Below, piece after piece: positions 11,301-23,159 of a stretch of 64,000 nucleotides of DNA (its first letter is position 1; each line of letters opens with the position of its first letter). The position numbers were made by a program, and so were the translations under genes. Under the pieces are notes generated by a model. That model was not told the origin of the DNA, made no database searches, and saw only the letters and a list, made by a program, of their open reading frames with translations. Source of the DNA: Medicago truncatula (lineage: Eukaryota > Streptophyta > Magnoliopsida > Fabales > Fabaceae); NCBI RefSeq assembly GCF_003473485.1, contig NC_053048.1:38436755-38500754 (forward strand), written 5' to 3'.

Positions 11301-13216
11301 AAACTTAAAGGACCACTTTGGAAAAAATGCAAAACTTAAAGGACCTTTAGATGCATTTGACCTATTTAAAATTATGGAAGGCCTACAGGAATTCGATTTT
11401 TTAAGTAGGTTGTTTGAAGCAAGGAAGTTGCCTACTTTGTTTAAGGAAAAGGATTTGCTGTTTTTTTAGTATAAGATTATCCATGGGGAAGTCGTCGTGT
11501 TTCCCTTTTCTGTTTTGTCCTTGGATTGTTTCCTTGTAGAGGTTTTATCTTTTTATTTTTCTTCAACTCCGTTTGTGTTTTGATGGATAACACAATACCT
11601 AATCATCTCTCCAGTTACCTCTTTCCTATCTAATAGTATCTATTCTTCTAGCTAATGGGAAATGAAAAAAGCTGAACATATCATTCTTCATCAGCATAAT
11701 TCTGTATAATTATGTAAAAAATGTATGACATTGAAGGCCTAATAGATATCACATAATATAAAAGATACAAAGGTCAAAATGTCCTGAGAATTAAAAAAAA
11801 AAAAAAATTACCACTTTGTTCATTACTGTTCTCTGTTTTCTTCTGCAATTCACTCTTGAGTTTTGAGATGTCTTCTTGGGCCAAACGCAGTTCATAATCA
11901 CTAATAGCTAACTTTTCCGTTGCCACTTCTTTCTCTTCAAACAAACTTTGAGGATCTGCCACTGCATTTCAAAATAAAAAAAATGGTGAAGAAAAATTAG
12001 CATCATATAAGGTACGGGATTACATCAATCTGTGCCGATTATCTAAAAAAAGAATATCAATCTACACCTAAATATCATATCTGCTCTTATCAGTCAGGTT
12101 AGATTACAAGTACTTGAGAACTGTGTTCTCAAATAGCGGATATAGTAAGTCTATAGCATAGTGGAGTTCGAACAAATTACTATTGGTCTGTGATACGCTG
12201 ACGCTACTTAGTACAATGTGTTGTCAAATAGCAGCTACAACAGCGCTATATAACAAATTACTGTTGTTCTGTGATCCGTTATTTAGTACAAAGTGTTGTC
12301 AAATATCAGAGTACAATGTAAGTATGGCAGACTACACCTAGAGTAGGTACACTTCTATGTAACTAACTGTTACTAACTAGAGTTAGTTACAGTTGCATAT
12401 ACTCCCTCCGGTCACTATTATAAAAAGAAATATTCTCTTTTCAGGTTCATTGAATCGTTGATGTATCTGGTTTATAGTATAGTCAAGATACATCAGATAT
12501 TGAATGAATCTGAACAAGGAATCTTTGCTTATAACAGTGACCAGATAGAGTAACTTCTCGGAGTTAGTTACAGCTAGTTAGATTTCTAGCAATCTATAAA
12601 TAGGATCGATGCACATTGTAATTAGTGAGAACTCATACATCAAAGATCAAGCACAAAGTGCTCTCAGAGTTCTCTGAACGATCTATAAACTATATGTTCA
12701 ACTTCTAACATCAAATAGCAGCTATGGCAGTACTATAGCGTAGCAGAATTTGAACAATCTGCTAAATTTTTGTGATCCACAGTTAACAACACTGCTTACA
12801 AATCACTTCATTTTACCTTTTCGCATTCCGAATTGAACTCCTCAATTAACAAATAAGCACATAATATCATACAATCCAATCCAAATTCAAAGATCTTATC
12901 AGTCAAATACACAGTAAATTAATACTAAAAATAACTAATAAGCATGATTCGTATTCATTTCTATCAAATTATCCAGCGTTGACTGAAACAATGAAAAATT
13001 TAATGGTGAATCGTTACCTCGGAGAGAATTGAGGCGAGAGATTTGATCGGCGGGAAAGAGAGATTGATCGGAGAAATACTGTTTAAGTCGAATAGCTTGA
13101 TCGTCGTGACCATCGTCGAGAAGCTCGTGAAGAAGTTCAAATGCTGTGAGAACGTAATTCTCTTCTAACAGAAAGTTCACAACGCAATTGCAAAGGGATG
13201 ATCTATCTACGTTCAT
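2351..13216 (-). CDS. LisH/coiled-coil/HEAT-repeat protein, RELCH homologue (At5g16210-like), 20 coding exons
   Basis: Exons read from splice signals, 5' to 3': 13018-13216, 11812-11961, 10466-10647, 9116-9223, 7500-7670, 6882-7418, 6425-6499, 6224-6352, 6074-6148, 5777-5986, 5417-5569, 5110-5324, 4774-4891, 4545-4677, 4280-4481, 4094-4199, 3877-4017, 3657-3780, 3394-3510, 2351-2727. They sum to 3522 nt (1173 aa plus stop) and the frame stays open across every junction. The N-terminus is a LisH motif (about residues 5-37), with a second LisH-like stretch near 150-177. Coiled coil follows (about 67-110 and 214-350), then an acidic, Asn-rich linker. HEAT repeats run from about 450 to 1050, and the tail is conserved. 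Order and length match my memory of Arabidopsis At5g16210 (about 1180 aa) and animal RELCH, a Rab11-linked factor in endosome-to-Golgi cholesterol transport. The plant role is not established. All introns are GT-AG except 3511-3656, which reads AT-AC. Confidence 0.9.
3511..3656 (-). other. Probable U12-type AT-AC intron (intron 18 of the RELCH homologue)
   Basis: On the minus strand the intron opens ATATCCTTAA, the textbook U12 5' splice site, and ends CACATAC. TTCTTTAAC lies at 3528-3520, one mismatch from the U12 branch consensus TTCCTTAAC, with the branch A 10 nt from the 3' end. Splicing here joins GAT-T to AT-CTT-TTG-TCC-AAG and gives D-Y-L-L-S-K, which is the family sequence as I remember it. 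GT-AG alternatives keep the frame but replace these residues. Confidence 0.8.
7959..8163 (-). mobile_element. 5'-truncated RTE-type LINE tail in RELCH intron 4
   Basis: The minus-strand 3' end of a plant RTE-like LINE, closing CACTTAGTGGGAAAAGGCTT with a short TTG-repeat tail. Exact 13-bp target duplications ATGAATTATAAAC lie at 7946-7958 and 8164-8176. Confidence 0.75.
9531..9816 (-). mobile_element. 5'-truncated RTE-type LINE tail in RELCH intron 3
   Basis: The minus strand encodes the end of the LINE polyprotein (N-R-L-R-W-F-G-Y-V, R-R-G-R-G-R-P-R-K-T, ending H-V-A-D-P-T) and closes with a (TTG)n tail at 9531-9548. Target duplications of 18 bp with two mismatches lie at 9513-9530 and 9817-9834. 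It is the same family as the 7959-8163 copy and lies in the same direction as the host gene. Confidence 0.8.
10975..11362. mobile_element. Mutator-type TIR element carrying a MuDR-like transposase fragment, in RELCH intron 2
   Basis: Inverted ends of about 30 bp (GGTCAAATGCATCTAAAGGT at left, its complement at right) are flanked by perfect 9-bp duplications TATTTAAAA at 10966-10974 and 11363-11371. Inside, the minus strand reads an acidic run, then K-W-V-L-G-A-K-F-G-T-K-D-E-F-K-E-A-I, like the N-terminal domain of MuDR transposases (G-x-x-F-x-x-x-x-E-F-K-x-A-I). Confidence 0.85.
12115..12320. repeat. Dispersed repeat (GTGTTGTCAAATAGCAGCTA family), left part
   Basis: A twice-repeated unit of the type TGTTGTCAAATAGC...AACAAATTACT...TCTGTGATCCG. 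A third part lies at 12713-12790, on the other side of an LTR-like insertion. Confidence 0.5.
12322..12712 (+). mobile_element. Probable solo LTR (Copia-like), interrupted by a MITE
   Basis: A TG...CA-type segment has a TATAAATAGG promoter-like box near 12595 and an R-U5-like end closing in TTCTAACA. It sits inside the 12115-12790 repeat, and a Stowaway-like MITE sits within it. No internal coding region is seen, so it is a solo-LTR fossil. The left end is approximate and the family uncertain. Confidence 0.45.
12402..12550. mobile_element. Stowaway-like MITE nested in the LTR
   Basis: Inverted ends CTCCCTCCGGTCACTATTAT and its imperfect complement, TA duplication on both sides (12400-12401, 12551-12552). 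The interior is largely self-complementary around GATGTATCTGG and GATACATCAGA. Confidence 0.8.
12713..12790. repeat. Dispersed repeat, right part
   Basis: It continues the TCAAATAGCAGCTATGGCAG repeat that is broken by the LTR-like insertion. Confidence 0.45.
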
Positions 13217-14090
13217 GTTTTCTGTTAGAAATCCTCAGATCAAAACCCTAATGGAGTTTCTGATCTGAGGTCATTGAATTCAAGAGTGATGAATGAAGTT
13301 GCAATTTCAAATGTGCGTTGTTGTTCATGTGTGCTGGTTAGTTAGGTGACATTTCACGTGTTCAGTTTTATTTTTTAGTTTATTTATTTTCGTTTTTATG
13401 GAATTTGATTGATGAATTGCGTCGGAATGAAGACTCCGCAAGAAATGGTGAGAAAACAAACAAGATTTGTTTAGGGATTTGGACACTTTCCAAAAGGGAG
13501 TTATATGTGACTTGATCCACTTTTACACAATCAACTTTTTACCGTTGATTTAGGGGTGGTGTGTTAATTTGGAAACTTATAATTTTTGAGTGATGACATG
13601 TGTTTACGCATGTGAGAGATCGGGGTGGCCGAGCAAATCGTATATCGTTGCAATTGTATACTATCAACAATTTTGATAGTTGATTTGAGATTGTTCGATT
13701 CAAGTGACTTAATCAGCAATTTTTTTTAAAAGATCTTGATTATTGATTTAAATCAGATGATTGAAATCTAAATTGTGTCGTGCAACATAGAGAGTTAGAG
13801 TATCTTGGCTCTTGTTCACTATTGTACTCTTCAATCATCAATAAAAAGATATATATTGCTTCCTATGACTTAGATAACACAACATAGTCAAAAAATAGTG
13901 TTGTTGAAGATATATTGGGTTCTATGTTGACACACTTTTCCATAGGCAGACCAAAGAGTTGTTGGCCAAGAGGTTTTAAGTTAGAGAACCACTACATTAG
14001 CTAGTCACAATTTAATACTTAAAGGTACATAGTTTCAATAGAGGATACTTATAATTTTCTCCGACATAAAATAAAACGGATTAAAGAGTT
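13217..14090. other. 5' flank of the RELCH homologue
   Basis: Leader and promoter of the minus-strand gene lie here. CACGTG (E/G-box core) is at about 13357-13362. No other gene or clear element is seen. Confidence 0.4.
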
Positions 14091-15800
14091 AAAGATTCAC
14101 CTTTTATCCCATTTATATGTATCACCATCAATTAACTCGTCAATCATTGTTTTATTTGACAAGTTCCCCACAAGCCAATGAATCTTTGGATGTGGATGAT
14201 CATGGATCCAATCAACACTAAGAATCTTGACAAAATTCCCCCTATTAATCGCAATAGACTTTTGTGTGCATTTGTTGGCATTTTGTTTTGACAACTATAA
14301 CATTTGTCCTAGGACAATACTTACTTTTGAAGATCCTCACCATTAGTTATTTTTCGTCATTTAGAATCACCATTTATCATTTGTTGCTCCCAACCTCTCC
14401 TAACTCATCCAATGCACGTTTTCTATCTATTTCTTTGAACCCCGCAAATTTTTTTTGATAAAACACCTTCAATAGAATTACAACATCCTTCCTGGAGTTT
14501 ATTAGCCCATGATTTAGTTTCGATTTGTTTGAGTCGGTGCCTTGATTATTGTTTCTTTTTCCGCTTGAGAGGGACATTTTTCCTTCAACCTTTTGATTTT
14601 CTTCCAAAACCTATATTGGACAAATGAGAGTGTATCGTTTTCGGACATCCCAAAGATCACAAAAAACTTAAGATCTATAGAATGAGTTGTACGCTCTTTA
14701 CATTAATCTTTTGGCATATAATTTATTGCTCAATGATATGAACATTTGGATAATATGACACCTTAACTTTGGTTTGAGGCTGCTTCATTGGTATTTAGAA
14801 TTGATGGAGTTGTATCGACTTATTTCAAGTTGGCTCTGACAAAGAGAAGATTGCCGTTTGCAAATAAAATGTGAGTGATTTTTTGTGACCTTCCTTGCAA
14901 CTTGTATCCCATGGATATTTGTTTCCTTTTCCTCTTTAAGGAGCAGTAATGACAACACATTTGTGCAAATGACGAAGATGTAGGAAAAAATGAGGTCATT
15001 TTTCTTAACCCATTCTCTATAGTAAAATCTTTGCTAAACTGATCGTGGAAATGCATCCCAAAATTGATTTAGTCAAAGTGGAATTGAACCCCATGAATAG
15101 AAGCATAGATCGTACAAAAAATCATTTAATACAATCGTAAGCCTTTGCCATATCTAGTTTCATTATCATCATTCCCTTCTTTCACTTAGTCTTCTTCTAC
15201 CAATGAAAATACTCGATAGCTATCAATGTATTATAGTGATTAGCCTATCTTGACAAAAGCACTCCATTCTTTACTCATGCAATGATGGGTTTAATGCAGT
15301 TGACAATTGGTTTTCTAACAATTTTTGTCACTATATTGTAGAAGCTTATATCGAATAACTCTTTTAGTGAGGAAGTATTCTTGCTCTTGGGAATCAAAAC
15401 TATGAAGATTTTGTTGCTGTTGACGACTTATCATCATTAATGATCTCTAGTTCGAAGGACTTGCCTTCATTGCTAATTATGTACCGATATTTATAAGAAA
15501 ACATAAAGTTAAAAGTCTATTTAGGTCACATTTCTTCAAGGGGTGCACTTGGTTAAGAACCTATCTAATCTCCTAATATATAAGTTGCAATCAAGTTAGA
15601 ATATTTGTTCCTATGCCAATTTAAATCTTGGTCGTTAATGACGATAGTAATTTTCTTAATGATAGAATGATGATTTCTAAATAAAAAAGAGTTTGTAATC
15701 AATTTTTTTCTTTTAAAAAGTTTGTCAGTAAAATTTGCATCATGAAAAAACTGGACCATAATTGCCTGCAATGAACTTTTGACTCGATGACACAATCAAT
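14090..15800 (-). mobile_element. Degenerate L1-type LINE
   Basis: Minus-strand pieces appear in the expected order going down in coordinate: F-F-H-D-A-N-F-T-D-K-L near 15720 (end of the linker before RT), I-V-L-I-P-K-S-K-N-T-S-S-L-K-E-L near 15400 (RT start), I-T-H-I-L-F-A-N-G-N-L-L-F near 14850 (the F-A-D-D box, here F-A-N-G), and the RT-downstream region near 14150-14600. Many stops and shifts. Ends not resolved; it may extend to about 16270 upstream. Confidence 0.7.
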
Positions 15801-16288
15801 ACATTTGTGGTTCATATTGTTCAATCTAAACTGTTCGATTTTGATCAAATAGTCACAAGTGTGCTTACCGTGTCATTCGATTTAAAAAAAACTAGGTTCA
15901 CTAATGTGGCACCTAAAAATCAAACAAGGTCTCTAATGGGAACCCAAACACACTAGTGATTGTAATTTGTAAAAATCCCCCTTCAAAAGCATATATTTGG
16001 CCACACTGGTTGTTTGTTGTTACACATACAGAAGTAGATGGTTTTGCATTTGGAGATGTGGTCGATAATTGGGCCAAATATTTCGTGTGGCAAAGAAATT
16101 GCTTTATATTAGTGACAACTTAGGAAATGTCACGGTTAATTGAAACCATAGCCTAGAAGTTATAACATTCTTCTTCAACCGTTGTCGCCTTGTTGAGCTT
16201 CAATGCGATGCAATCATTATCATTGCATGTTACCATCGCAAGCTGATAAAGTCTACCTTTTCCCACTGCAGAAAATTCATTGAATATA

Positions 16289-16584
16289 CTCCCCCGTCCC
16301 TAAATAAGTGACATATTTCACCATTTCACACAGATTAAGAAAAGTGTAAAGATGAAAGAAAGAGAGTGATACTTTTACTGAGTTGCCCTTGTCATTATTT
16401 TGAAACTTTTTCACTTTTAAAAAATGATTACTTTCTTTGTTTCACTATAAACTTTAACATGAGGACCACAAAAAGTATATATAAGGGGTAAATCTGTCAA
16501 ATTTTGCTTAGAAATCTGAGAAGGTCAAGTATTGTGGGACAGATATTTTTTACAAATAGGTCACTTATTCAGGGACGAAGGGAG
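16289..16584. mobile_element. Stowaway/Mariner-like MITE
   Basis: Ends CTCCCCCGTCCCTAAATAAG and its near complement CTTATTCAGGGACGAAGGGAG, TA duplication on both sides. Noncoding, 296 bp. Confidence 0.8.
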
Positions 16585-16589
16585 TACAA

Positions 16590-17950
16590 TACATAAAACC
16601 AATATTCTTAAGAAAATGATAACGAATATCCTCGAACACTTTTAAAGATTATAAATGGTAAATTTTTGAGATGGTTTATGTATTTAGTGCATTGAGAATT
16701 GAAATGTTTAACTTTTTTTTTAAAGAATAATGACTTAATCTAGAATGTTTAAAGAGTATTTTCATGAACACTTTATTAGCAAGACACTTATTTTTACATA
16801 CAAGTGTCCAACCAATGGTCTATAAATAAATTAAGGTTAAATAAGATTTTAATCTATGTAATTATATCTTATTTTGTTTTAGTCCTTTATAAATTGTTTC
16901 TTCAATCAATGATCCTTCAACATTTTTTATCCTTGATTTGTAGTTAGTTAACTCATGTGTATATTTCAAATTTTTGACCGGTATTTTTGCAAGTATCTTT
17001 AGAATAATATAACAATCTTTCCCACAAAAACGTAAAATACTACATAAACTTTGACTTAAAAGTAGAGACAAATTGTTTTTTTAAAGGAGCAAAGACAAAA
17101 ATATTGACGAAAAATATTTGAAGGACATTGTTTGAATGTTTTTTAGCGGGACTAAATAAAAAATATTTTTAAGACTAAATTTTTTATTAATCCAATATAT
17201 AAATATTTAAATATAGATTTGGTTCTAAAAAAAATATTCATTTGTTTTTCATCTCTGTAAATATACTACTTTTTGTTTTAATCCTTAGCAAAATCTATTC
17301 ATAATAAAATTAGTCATTTTAATATGTAGATAATTTAATTTTAATCCTTTAAAATAAAAACTAAAATGAATATTTCAAGGATCACAATTTTAAGTTGATG
17401 TCAAATAACATTTATAAATTTTATTTTATTAAAGAAACATTAGCTGTCCCTTGTCACAAGTTACACTATTATCTCTTTCAAAAAAATAAGTTACACTATT
17501 ATCTTGAAGCAGACAAAGAAGTGAATTTAAAACCAAAAGTGGTCCTAAGCAAAAATTGAAAGATGAAAAAATTGGGACCTAAATATATATATAAAGATAA
17601 AATCTATACAGAAAATTAGATAGTGACAGGTAGTGATGTGTCCAAAACCAGTCACAACCAGTCATTGATACTCCCTCCCTCTTCTTGTTACATCCCTTCT
17701 TGTTAAGACATTTGAACTTTGAATTCTCAACCACATATTTTTATTTTTCATGTAACTATTCTCCAATCACAGTCTCAACCTCTCAGGTATGGTATTTACT
17801 TCCTCTATAATGTTATCACTGTTACAATATTTCAAAATAGCCAGACAACAATGATTAGCTTTATGCTAATACAAGGTGATTGTTTATAGGATAAAGGAGA
17901 AGTGATAATTTACTTATAGTTATTTGAATTTATTCCTTCAGTTTTGACAA
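16590..17950. other. AT-rich flank upstream of the WEB/PMI2-like gene
   Basis: Contains a degenerate inverted-repeat stretch with ATATTTTTAAGACTAAA-type wording near 17150-17300 (old TIR element) and a lone CTCCCTCCCTCTTCTTG end near 17672. The last 200 bp would hold promoter and leader. No gene seen. Confidence 0.4.
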
Positions 17951-17953
17951 AAG

Positions 17954-20088
17954 ATGGATGATACTAAAGTTGGTATGAGAAGAGTTAGATCAGTTAAAGA
18001 TGTTATTAGTCTATATGATGATAGGAATCATAGGACTGCTGATAGTTCTTCATTGAAGAAAACTCAGATAGACTTCGAGGCGGATTTCTCAGCGGTAAGT
18101 TCAGATTTTTTTCCACAAGCTTTCTAGAATAGATTATAAAAACAACTTATAGCTCATGTGGAATCGAATTTTGACTTTGTTCTAGAAATAGGTTATAGAT
18201 CATAAGTGCTTAATTAAGTTGTTTATCCAAACAGAGTCATCTAATATTGTATATGCATTATTATTGAGGCATTCTTTTGTTAACTTTTTCAGTTTTTTTC
18301 TTTTTCTTTTTCTTTGTATTCTCACATATTCTTCAGAACCCTACTTCAAGAACAAGAGAACTACACCAAGCTAGACGAGACATTGGAAGGTACAAAGAGA
18401 GTAGATGGACAGCAGAATCTGCAAAATCTCAAGCAGAATCTGAGCTTTCAAATGCTAAAAAGACAATGAAAAATCTCTCTTCTATGATTGAGGAATCAAG
18501 TTACAAGGCTAAGGCGAAAATGAAGGACATAGAAACACTAGAGAAGAAGGGAAAAGGTCAACATGGTGTTATGGTTGTAAGGAGGAATGAGAATTATGAG
18601 TATGCACAAGTGATGAGAGAATTGGAATATCTCAAAAAGGAATTGTTTAAGCTAAAGCTTGACGTGGCTTCTGTTTTGCAAGAGAAATCGCGGGCCGAGA
18701 AAGAAATCGAAGCATCAAGCTCAAAGATGATTGATTGTTCAAAAAAAGAAGAAGTACTTAGAAAGGAGATTGAAGAAGCCAATGAAGAACAAGTACTTGC
18801 TGAATTGGCCAGGATTGAGGCTTTGAAAGAGTTGGAGGATATTAGAGTTCAAAGAGAAAGAGAAGCAAATGAGTTTTCATTCAAATTGGAAAACACAAGA
18901 AAAACGTTAAAGGAGGCCACGGAAGAGATAGACATATCAAAGGAACTTGAAATGAAACTAGCTATGACAGTTTCAGATGTTGATCTGTTGCAGATTCAGT
19001 TGAGTTTGGTCAAAGAAATGGAGAAAAGGGTTCAAGGAGATGAAAGTGTGAAACTATTGGAAGGAAGTTTAAGAAAAGGTGACGAATCAGGAGACTCTAC
19101 CGAGTTACAAACTGTAAAGGAGGAACTTGAGGCCGCAACGAAAGAATTAGCTTTGATTAGAGATGAAGGTTTTCAGTTTATGGCTTCTATGGATGTTATA
19201 AGAAATGAGCTGAAGCATGTAACTAAGGAAATAGCTCGCTTGAAGAAAAACGATTCATCGGTTCAAAATCTCAATTCAAAGGTTCTAAGAACAAAATCTA
19301 AGCTAGAAGCTGCATCTGCTGCAGAGGAAAAAGCAAGATCATTAGTAGTTAGTCTATCTCATTCTCTTGAGACTCTGAAGAAAGAAACAGATGAAGCTAA
19401 AACGGAAAAAGAGCTCATATCTCAAGATATTATAACAACTAAGTTGGAAATTGAAAAAACCGAGTTTGAGATTGATACGAGTGAGGAAAAATTGCAAGGC
19501 GTTATGAAAGAGTTGGAAGAAGCAAAAACAACTGAAGCTTTAGCTTTGGAGAAGCTTAAAACACTTTCTGAGACTACCATGAAAGAAAGAGCTTTAACAG
19601 CAAAACATAGTTCATCGATTACTATCTCCAAATTTGAATACGAGTATCTAACTAATCATGCAGCTGCAGCAGAAGAACTTGCTGATAAAAAAGTTGCGGC
19701 AGCTGAGGCATGGATTGAAGCGCTCAAGGCGAGTGAGAAGGAAATACTAATGGAAACAAAAATAGTTCAAAGAGAACTCAAAGAAAACATTTTGAAGGAA
19801 GAGAGGGAGGTTTACATCAAAGAGAAGATGGCTGCAAGAAGAGTTAGTAGTGAGGAGTTTGATAGAACAAGAAAACGCGAAAAGGGTTCGTCGCAGAGAG
19901 CTATTTCTAGAAAGAGTATTAAATCAAATGGAAGTATGACTCCTGCTAAAAGAATCAAGTTTCAGAAGTCTGCTGCTTCACCCGCAACTCGGCACATTAG
20001 TCCTTTCACTCTTAAGAAGAGAAAGAAAGTTATCCCGAATTTGGCAAAGTTATTCAGTAGCAAGAAAAACACTATGCCTAAAGAGTAA
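17954..20088 (+). CDS. WEB family / PMI2-like coiled-coil protein (plastid movement), two exons
   Basis: Exon 1 is 17954-18094 and exon 2 is 18337-20088, joined in phase 0 through GCG|GTAAGT and TTCTTCAG|AAC; the product is 630 aa. The first exon carries the family-type opening, with R-S-V-K-D-V-I-S-L in a short basic-then-acidic leader. The rest is almost entirely Glu/Lys/Ala-rich heptad coiled coil, including the strongly family-like segment A-R-R-D-I-G-R-Y-K-E-S-R near residues 58-69. A basic tail ends F-T-L-K-K-R-K-K-V. This matches the plant WEB family (Pfam WEMBL), nearest in memory to PMI2 and PMI15. Those cytosolic proteins act with WEB1 in chloroplast photorelocation through actin. 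The longer open frame upstream of 18337 is intron read-through (a poly-Phe, pyrimidine-rich tract) and not a start. Which member of the family this is remains uncertain. Confidence 0.85.
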
Positions 20089-20997
20089 ATTCAACGTCAT
20101 TGTTTTAAATTCCGGTCTACAATCGCATGCACAATTAGATATAAAATTAGTTATGTCACTACCAGCTGATATAACTAACTTTATATCTAATATGCAAGGT
20201 GAAGGATTTTCAAGCCTTGGCAAATAGAACTTCATCATTGCTAAATTTTAATAGCAGGGTAAAGAGTGAGGCAAACATATCTATTTGTAACTGAAGTATA
20301 ACTCTCACTACAGAATTCAAGTTATTTTTTCTCTTTTCTCTTCCATTTTTATACAGTAACATTTTCTATTGGCTTTAGTGTTTTTCATTATTGTTACATC
20401 CGTAAGAGTTTTATATCTTCTTTTAACTTGAAAAATAATTGGCTTTCTACACTTGTATTGTATGCTTGCAAAATTGATTTTAAAAGATGATGTAAGACAT
20501 TGGCTTACTACATCATGTTACATTTTTGCTATAAATACACCTTATATTCTTTTGAACTATATAAAATGATTGATAATTGATGTGTGGTGCCATTTAGAAT
20601 GCAAGGCACTCTTAGCACGAGATAATGAGAACCACTTACATAAAAATTGATACCATGTGCAGATAAGGACTTTATTACTTGTTTCAAAGGAAAAAAAGTT
20701 GTTTGATTTGTTCTATAAATGAGAAATTTCGTGGAAGTGGAGACAATGAGGCTCCTTCATCAAGGAAATTGTTGATCTAATGCAATGACAAACAAACATA
20801 TATCCTTCCAATTTATAAGCATAAATAAACATGATTACCACATGTGGCACGAACTTCTGGATACAAATATAAATAAATTATTTAAATTAGAGATTTTACT
20901 GATGCTTTTTAAAAAAATATCGACTAACAATCATATAAAATTTAGACATAGTAACAGACAATCATATAAAATTGAGAGATAGAAACTAGAAAGAATA

Positions 20998-21116
20998 GTC
21001 CCGTGAACATAGCTCAGTTGGTGGACAATGCATTATTATATGCAGGGGACGAGATTCGAACTCCGGACACCCCACTTATTTACTTTATAAGGTGAATTCT
21101 GTAACAAAAAAAAAAA
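20998..21116 (+). mobile_element. tRNA-derived SINE
   Basis: Box A TAGCTCAGTTGGTGG and box B GATTCGAACTCC, with an A tail. Exact 16-bp target duplications GAAACTAGAAAGAATA at 20982-20997 and 21117-21132 indicate a young insertion. Confidence 0.9.
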
Positions 21117-21402
21117 GAAACTAGAAAGAATAAAAGATTTAAACTGAAAATAAGATCGTATAGTTAGTTAAATTGAGACGATAAGATAGTGAGAAAAAAT
21201 TAGTAAAAATAATGAAATTAAAATTGTTTAAACTTAGTTTTTTTTTTATTTATTATTTAAAATAAACAAACTTGAAAATGAGTATGTGCATTGATTTGCA
21301 AAGATATCAGGCCTTTTCTGAATCCTTTTTTTTTTTTCCTTTTTCCTTTTTTCTACTCAAATTGCAAAGTTAAGCTAACTTCAAGGTGTGATATAAAAAA
21401 AA

Positions 21403-22646
21403 GGTTAAAATATGCATTTCATCCCTGCAAATATAGTCCATTTGAAATTTCATCCCTAAATTTACTAATCCTCCCATTCTTTCCATGCAATTGTTAATCA
21501 CTTGAAATTTGGTCCTAATTACATTTTTTTGCTGAGGTGGCATGTCATTACACGCATGGCAGCGATGTGGCGGACGCTGAGTGGGTTATGACAGTGATGA
21601 CTAGGCAAAAGCCATCAGAAATGACCATGTTACCCTTATTGGAACCAGAACAAAGCAAAATTACTATAATACCCCCGTCTCCTTCTTCCTTCTCCAAGAC
21701 ATATGTTCAATCTCTTTTCTTCTTCTTTCTCCATAAACGGCCTAAAAAACGCAAGTCCAAACACCAGTCGAGTAATCCAAAACGAAATTTCTGCCACATC
21801 GATGACACAAACAGATCTAACAACCATATATAAGTTCGTCGATGGATTTGAGTTTGACGGTGGCGCCGACGAGTGTGTCGCAGTCAGAGACTTTGTTGAG
21901 CTTCAATATGTTGACTCGTTTATCCTAATTCCACATTCCCATTCACAAGCATCGATTCGTGCTTCCAATTTGCGCTTGTATCAATGAATTTTTTATTCCG
22001 ATTCATGTACTTGCTTACAGGTGAGATGGAGAAAGCATTGGGGTCGTCTGTTTGTATCAGGAAAATAAAAAAAAGGAAGTCAAACCAGCGTTTTTGATTC
22101 CCCTTTTCAATGAAGTGGTTCTGCAGGACGACAATGGGGATGGTGGTGGTTGCAGGATGTAGGCGCGGCAACAAGAGGGTCTTTGAAGGGAGATGGGTTT
22201 TCATATGGGTTGACGAAGCGGATTTGAGATGCTATAAAAAGGGTCGGCGACAATAACGCTAGTTATGATTCGATGACGAAGAAGGAAGAAGGTGATGGTG
22301 TAGGAAATTGGTTCGATCCATTAAGGAAGAAGGAAGAAGAAGATTTAAGCGGAGGAAGAAGATGATTTCAGAGGAGGAAGAAGAAGGGAAATAACGTCTT
22401 TTCCATGCTGGTTTGATTCATTAAGGGCAATTTTGTCTATTCATGCCATTTTGTTTGAGTCAGCAGTGTTATGGAACAGTCAACAGCTGACACGTTGCTA
22501 ATTACCCTCCACCTCAGCAAAAAAATGTGATTAGGACCAAATTTCAAGTGATTAACAATTGCAGGGAAAAAATGGAAGGATTAGTAAGTTTAGGGATGAA
22601 ATTTCAAATGACCTATATTTGCAGGGATGAAATGCATATTTTAGCC
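21403..22646. mobile_element. Non-autonomous Mutator-type element, 1.24 kb
   Basis: Inverted ends of about 135 bp, opening GGTTAAAATATGCATTTCAT and GGCTAAAATATGCATTTCAT, are flanked by perfect 9-bp duplications TAAAAAAAA (21394-21402, 22647-22655). The interior, from about 21540 to 22500, holds GA-rich and GC-richer sequence that may be captured host DNA, but no product is recognised and no transposase is seen. Confidence 0.85.
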
Positions 22647-23159
22647 TAAAAAAAAGGAGTGGCATTATGGCACAACAATCGACCATGCCCTTTTCTCCCC
22701 CAATAATTAATATATATATTTTTTTTTTATAATTCTTTAGCTCAAGTTGTTAATGAATTTCAACACAATTTATATAGAAGAATTAGAGTTTTAATTCATT
22801 AAAAGAAACAATATTTTATTTTACAATAAGAGTATTAAAAAATGTTGTATGAAAAGGGTCTTTTTCTTACTACTTTCGTTTTTTGTTTTGATTGAATCAT
22901 ACGAAAAACAGGAAATACAATCATAATTCATAATAATGTGATTCCATTTCAGGTAAACACAACACAACTGCCTATCATCCTGTCCCCTCTCTCTAAATTC
23001 TTAATCTATTATAATACTGGTACTATATTTTATTTATTTTGTGTTGATAAATAAATTGAAATTGAGATCCCTTTTATTTATTTTACCTCTTTCCATTTTC
23101 AGGTCTCATTTTCAATCTCTTTGAATGGTTTTCTTTGCTGCTTCAAACTTCTTCTAACT

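Noticed and set aside
18277-18336. Start of the WEB-like protein in a poly-Phe tract
   Set aside because: This is the pyrimidine tract of an intron ending TTCTTCAG. A proper first exon with ATG lies at 17954-18094.
18594-19631. Antisense frames within the WEB/PMI2-like gene
   Set aside because: Ser/Phe-rich shadows of Glu/Lys codons on the other strand.
20998-21075. tRNA-gene-like boxes (TAGCTCAGTTGG and TTCGAACTCC)
   Set aside because: Flanked by exact 16-bp duplications and an A tail, with no foldable acceptor stem, so it is a SINE. The same applies at 44224, 50318 and 54660.
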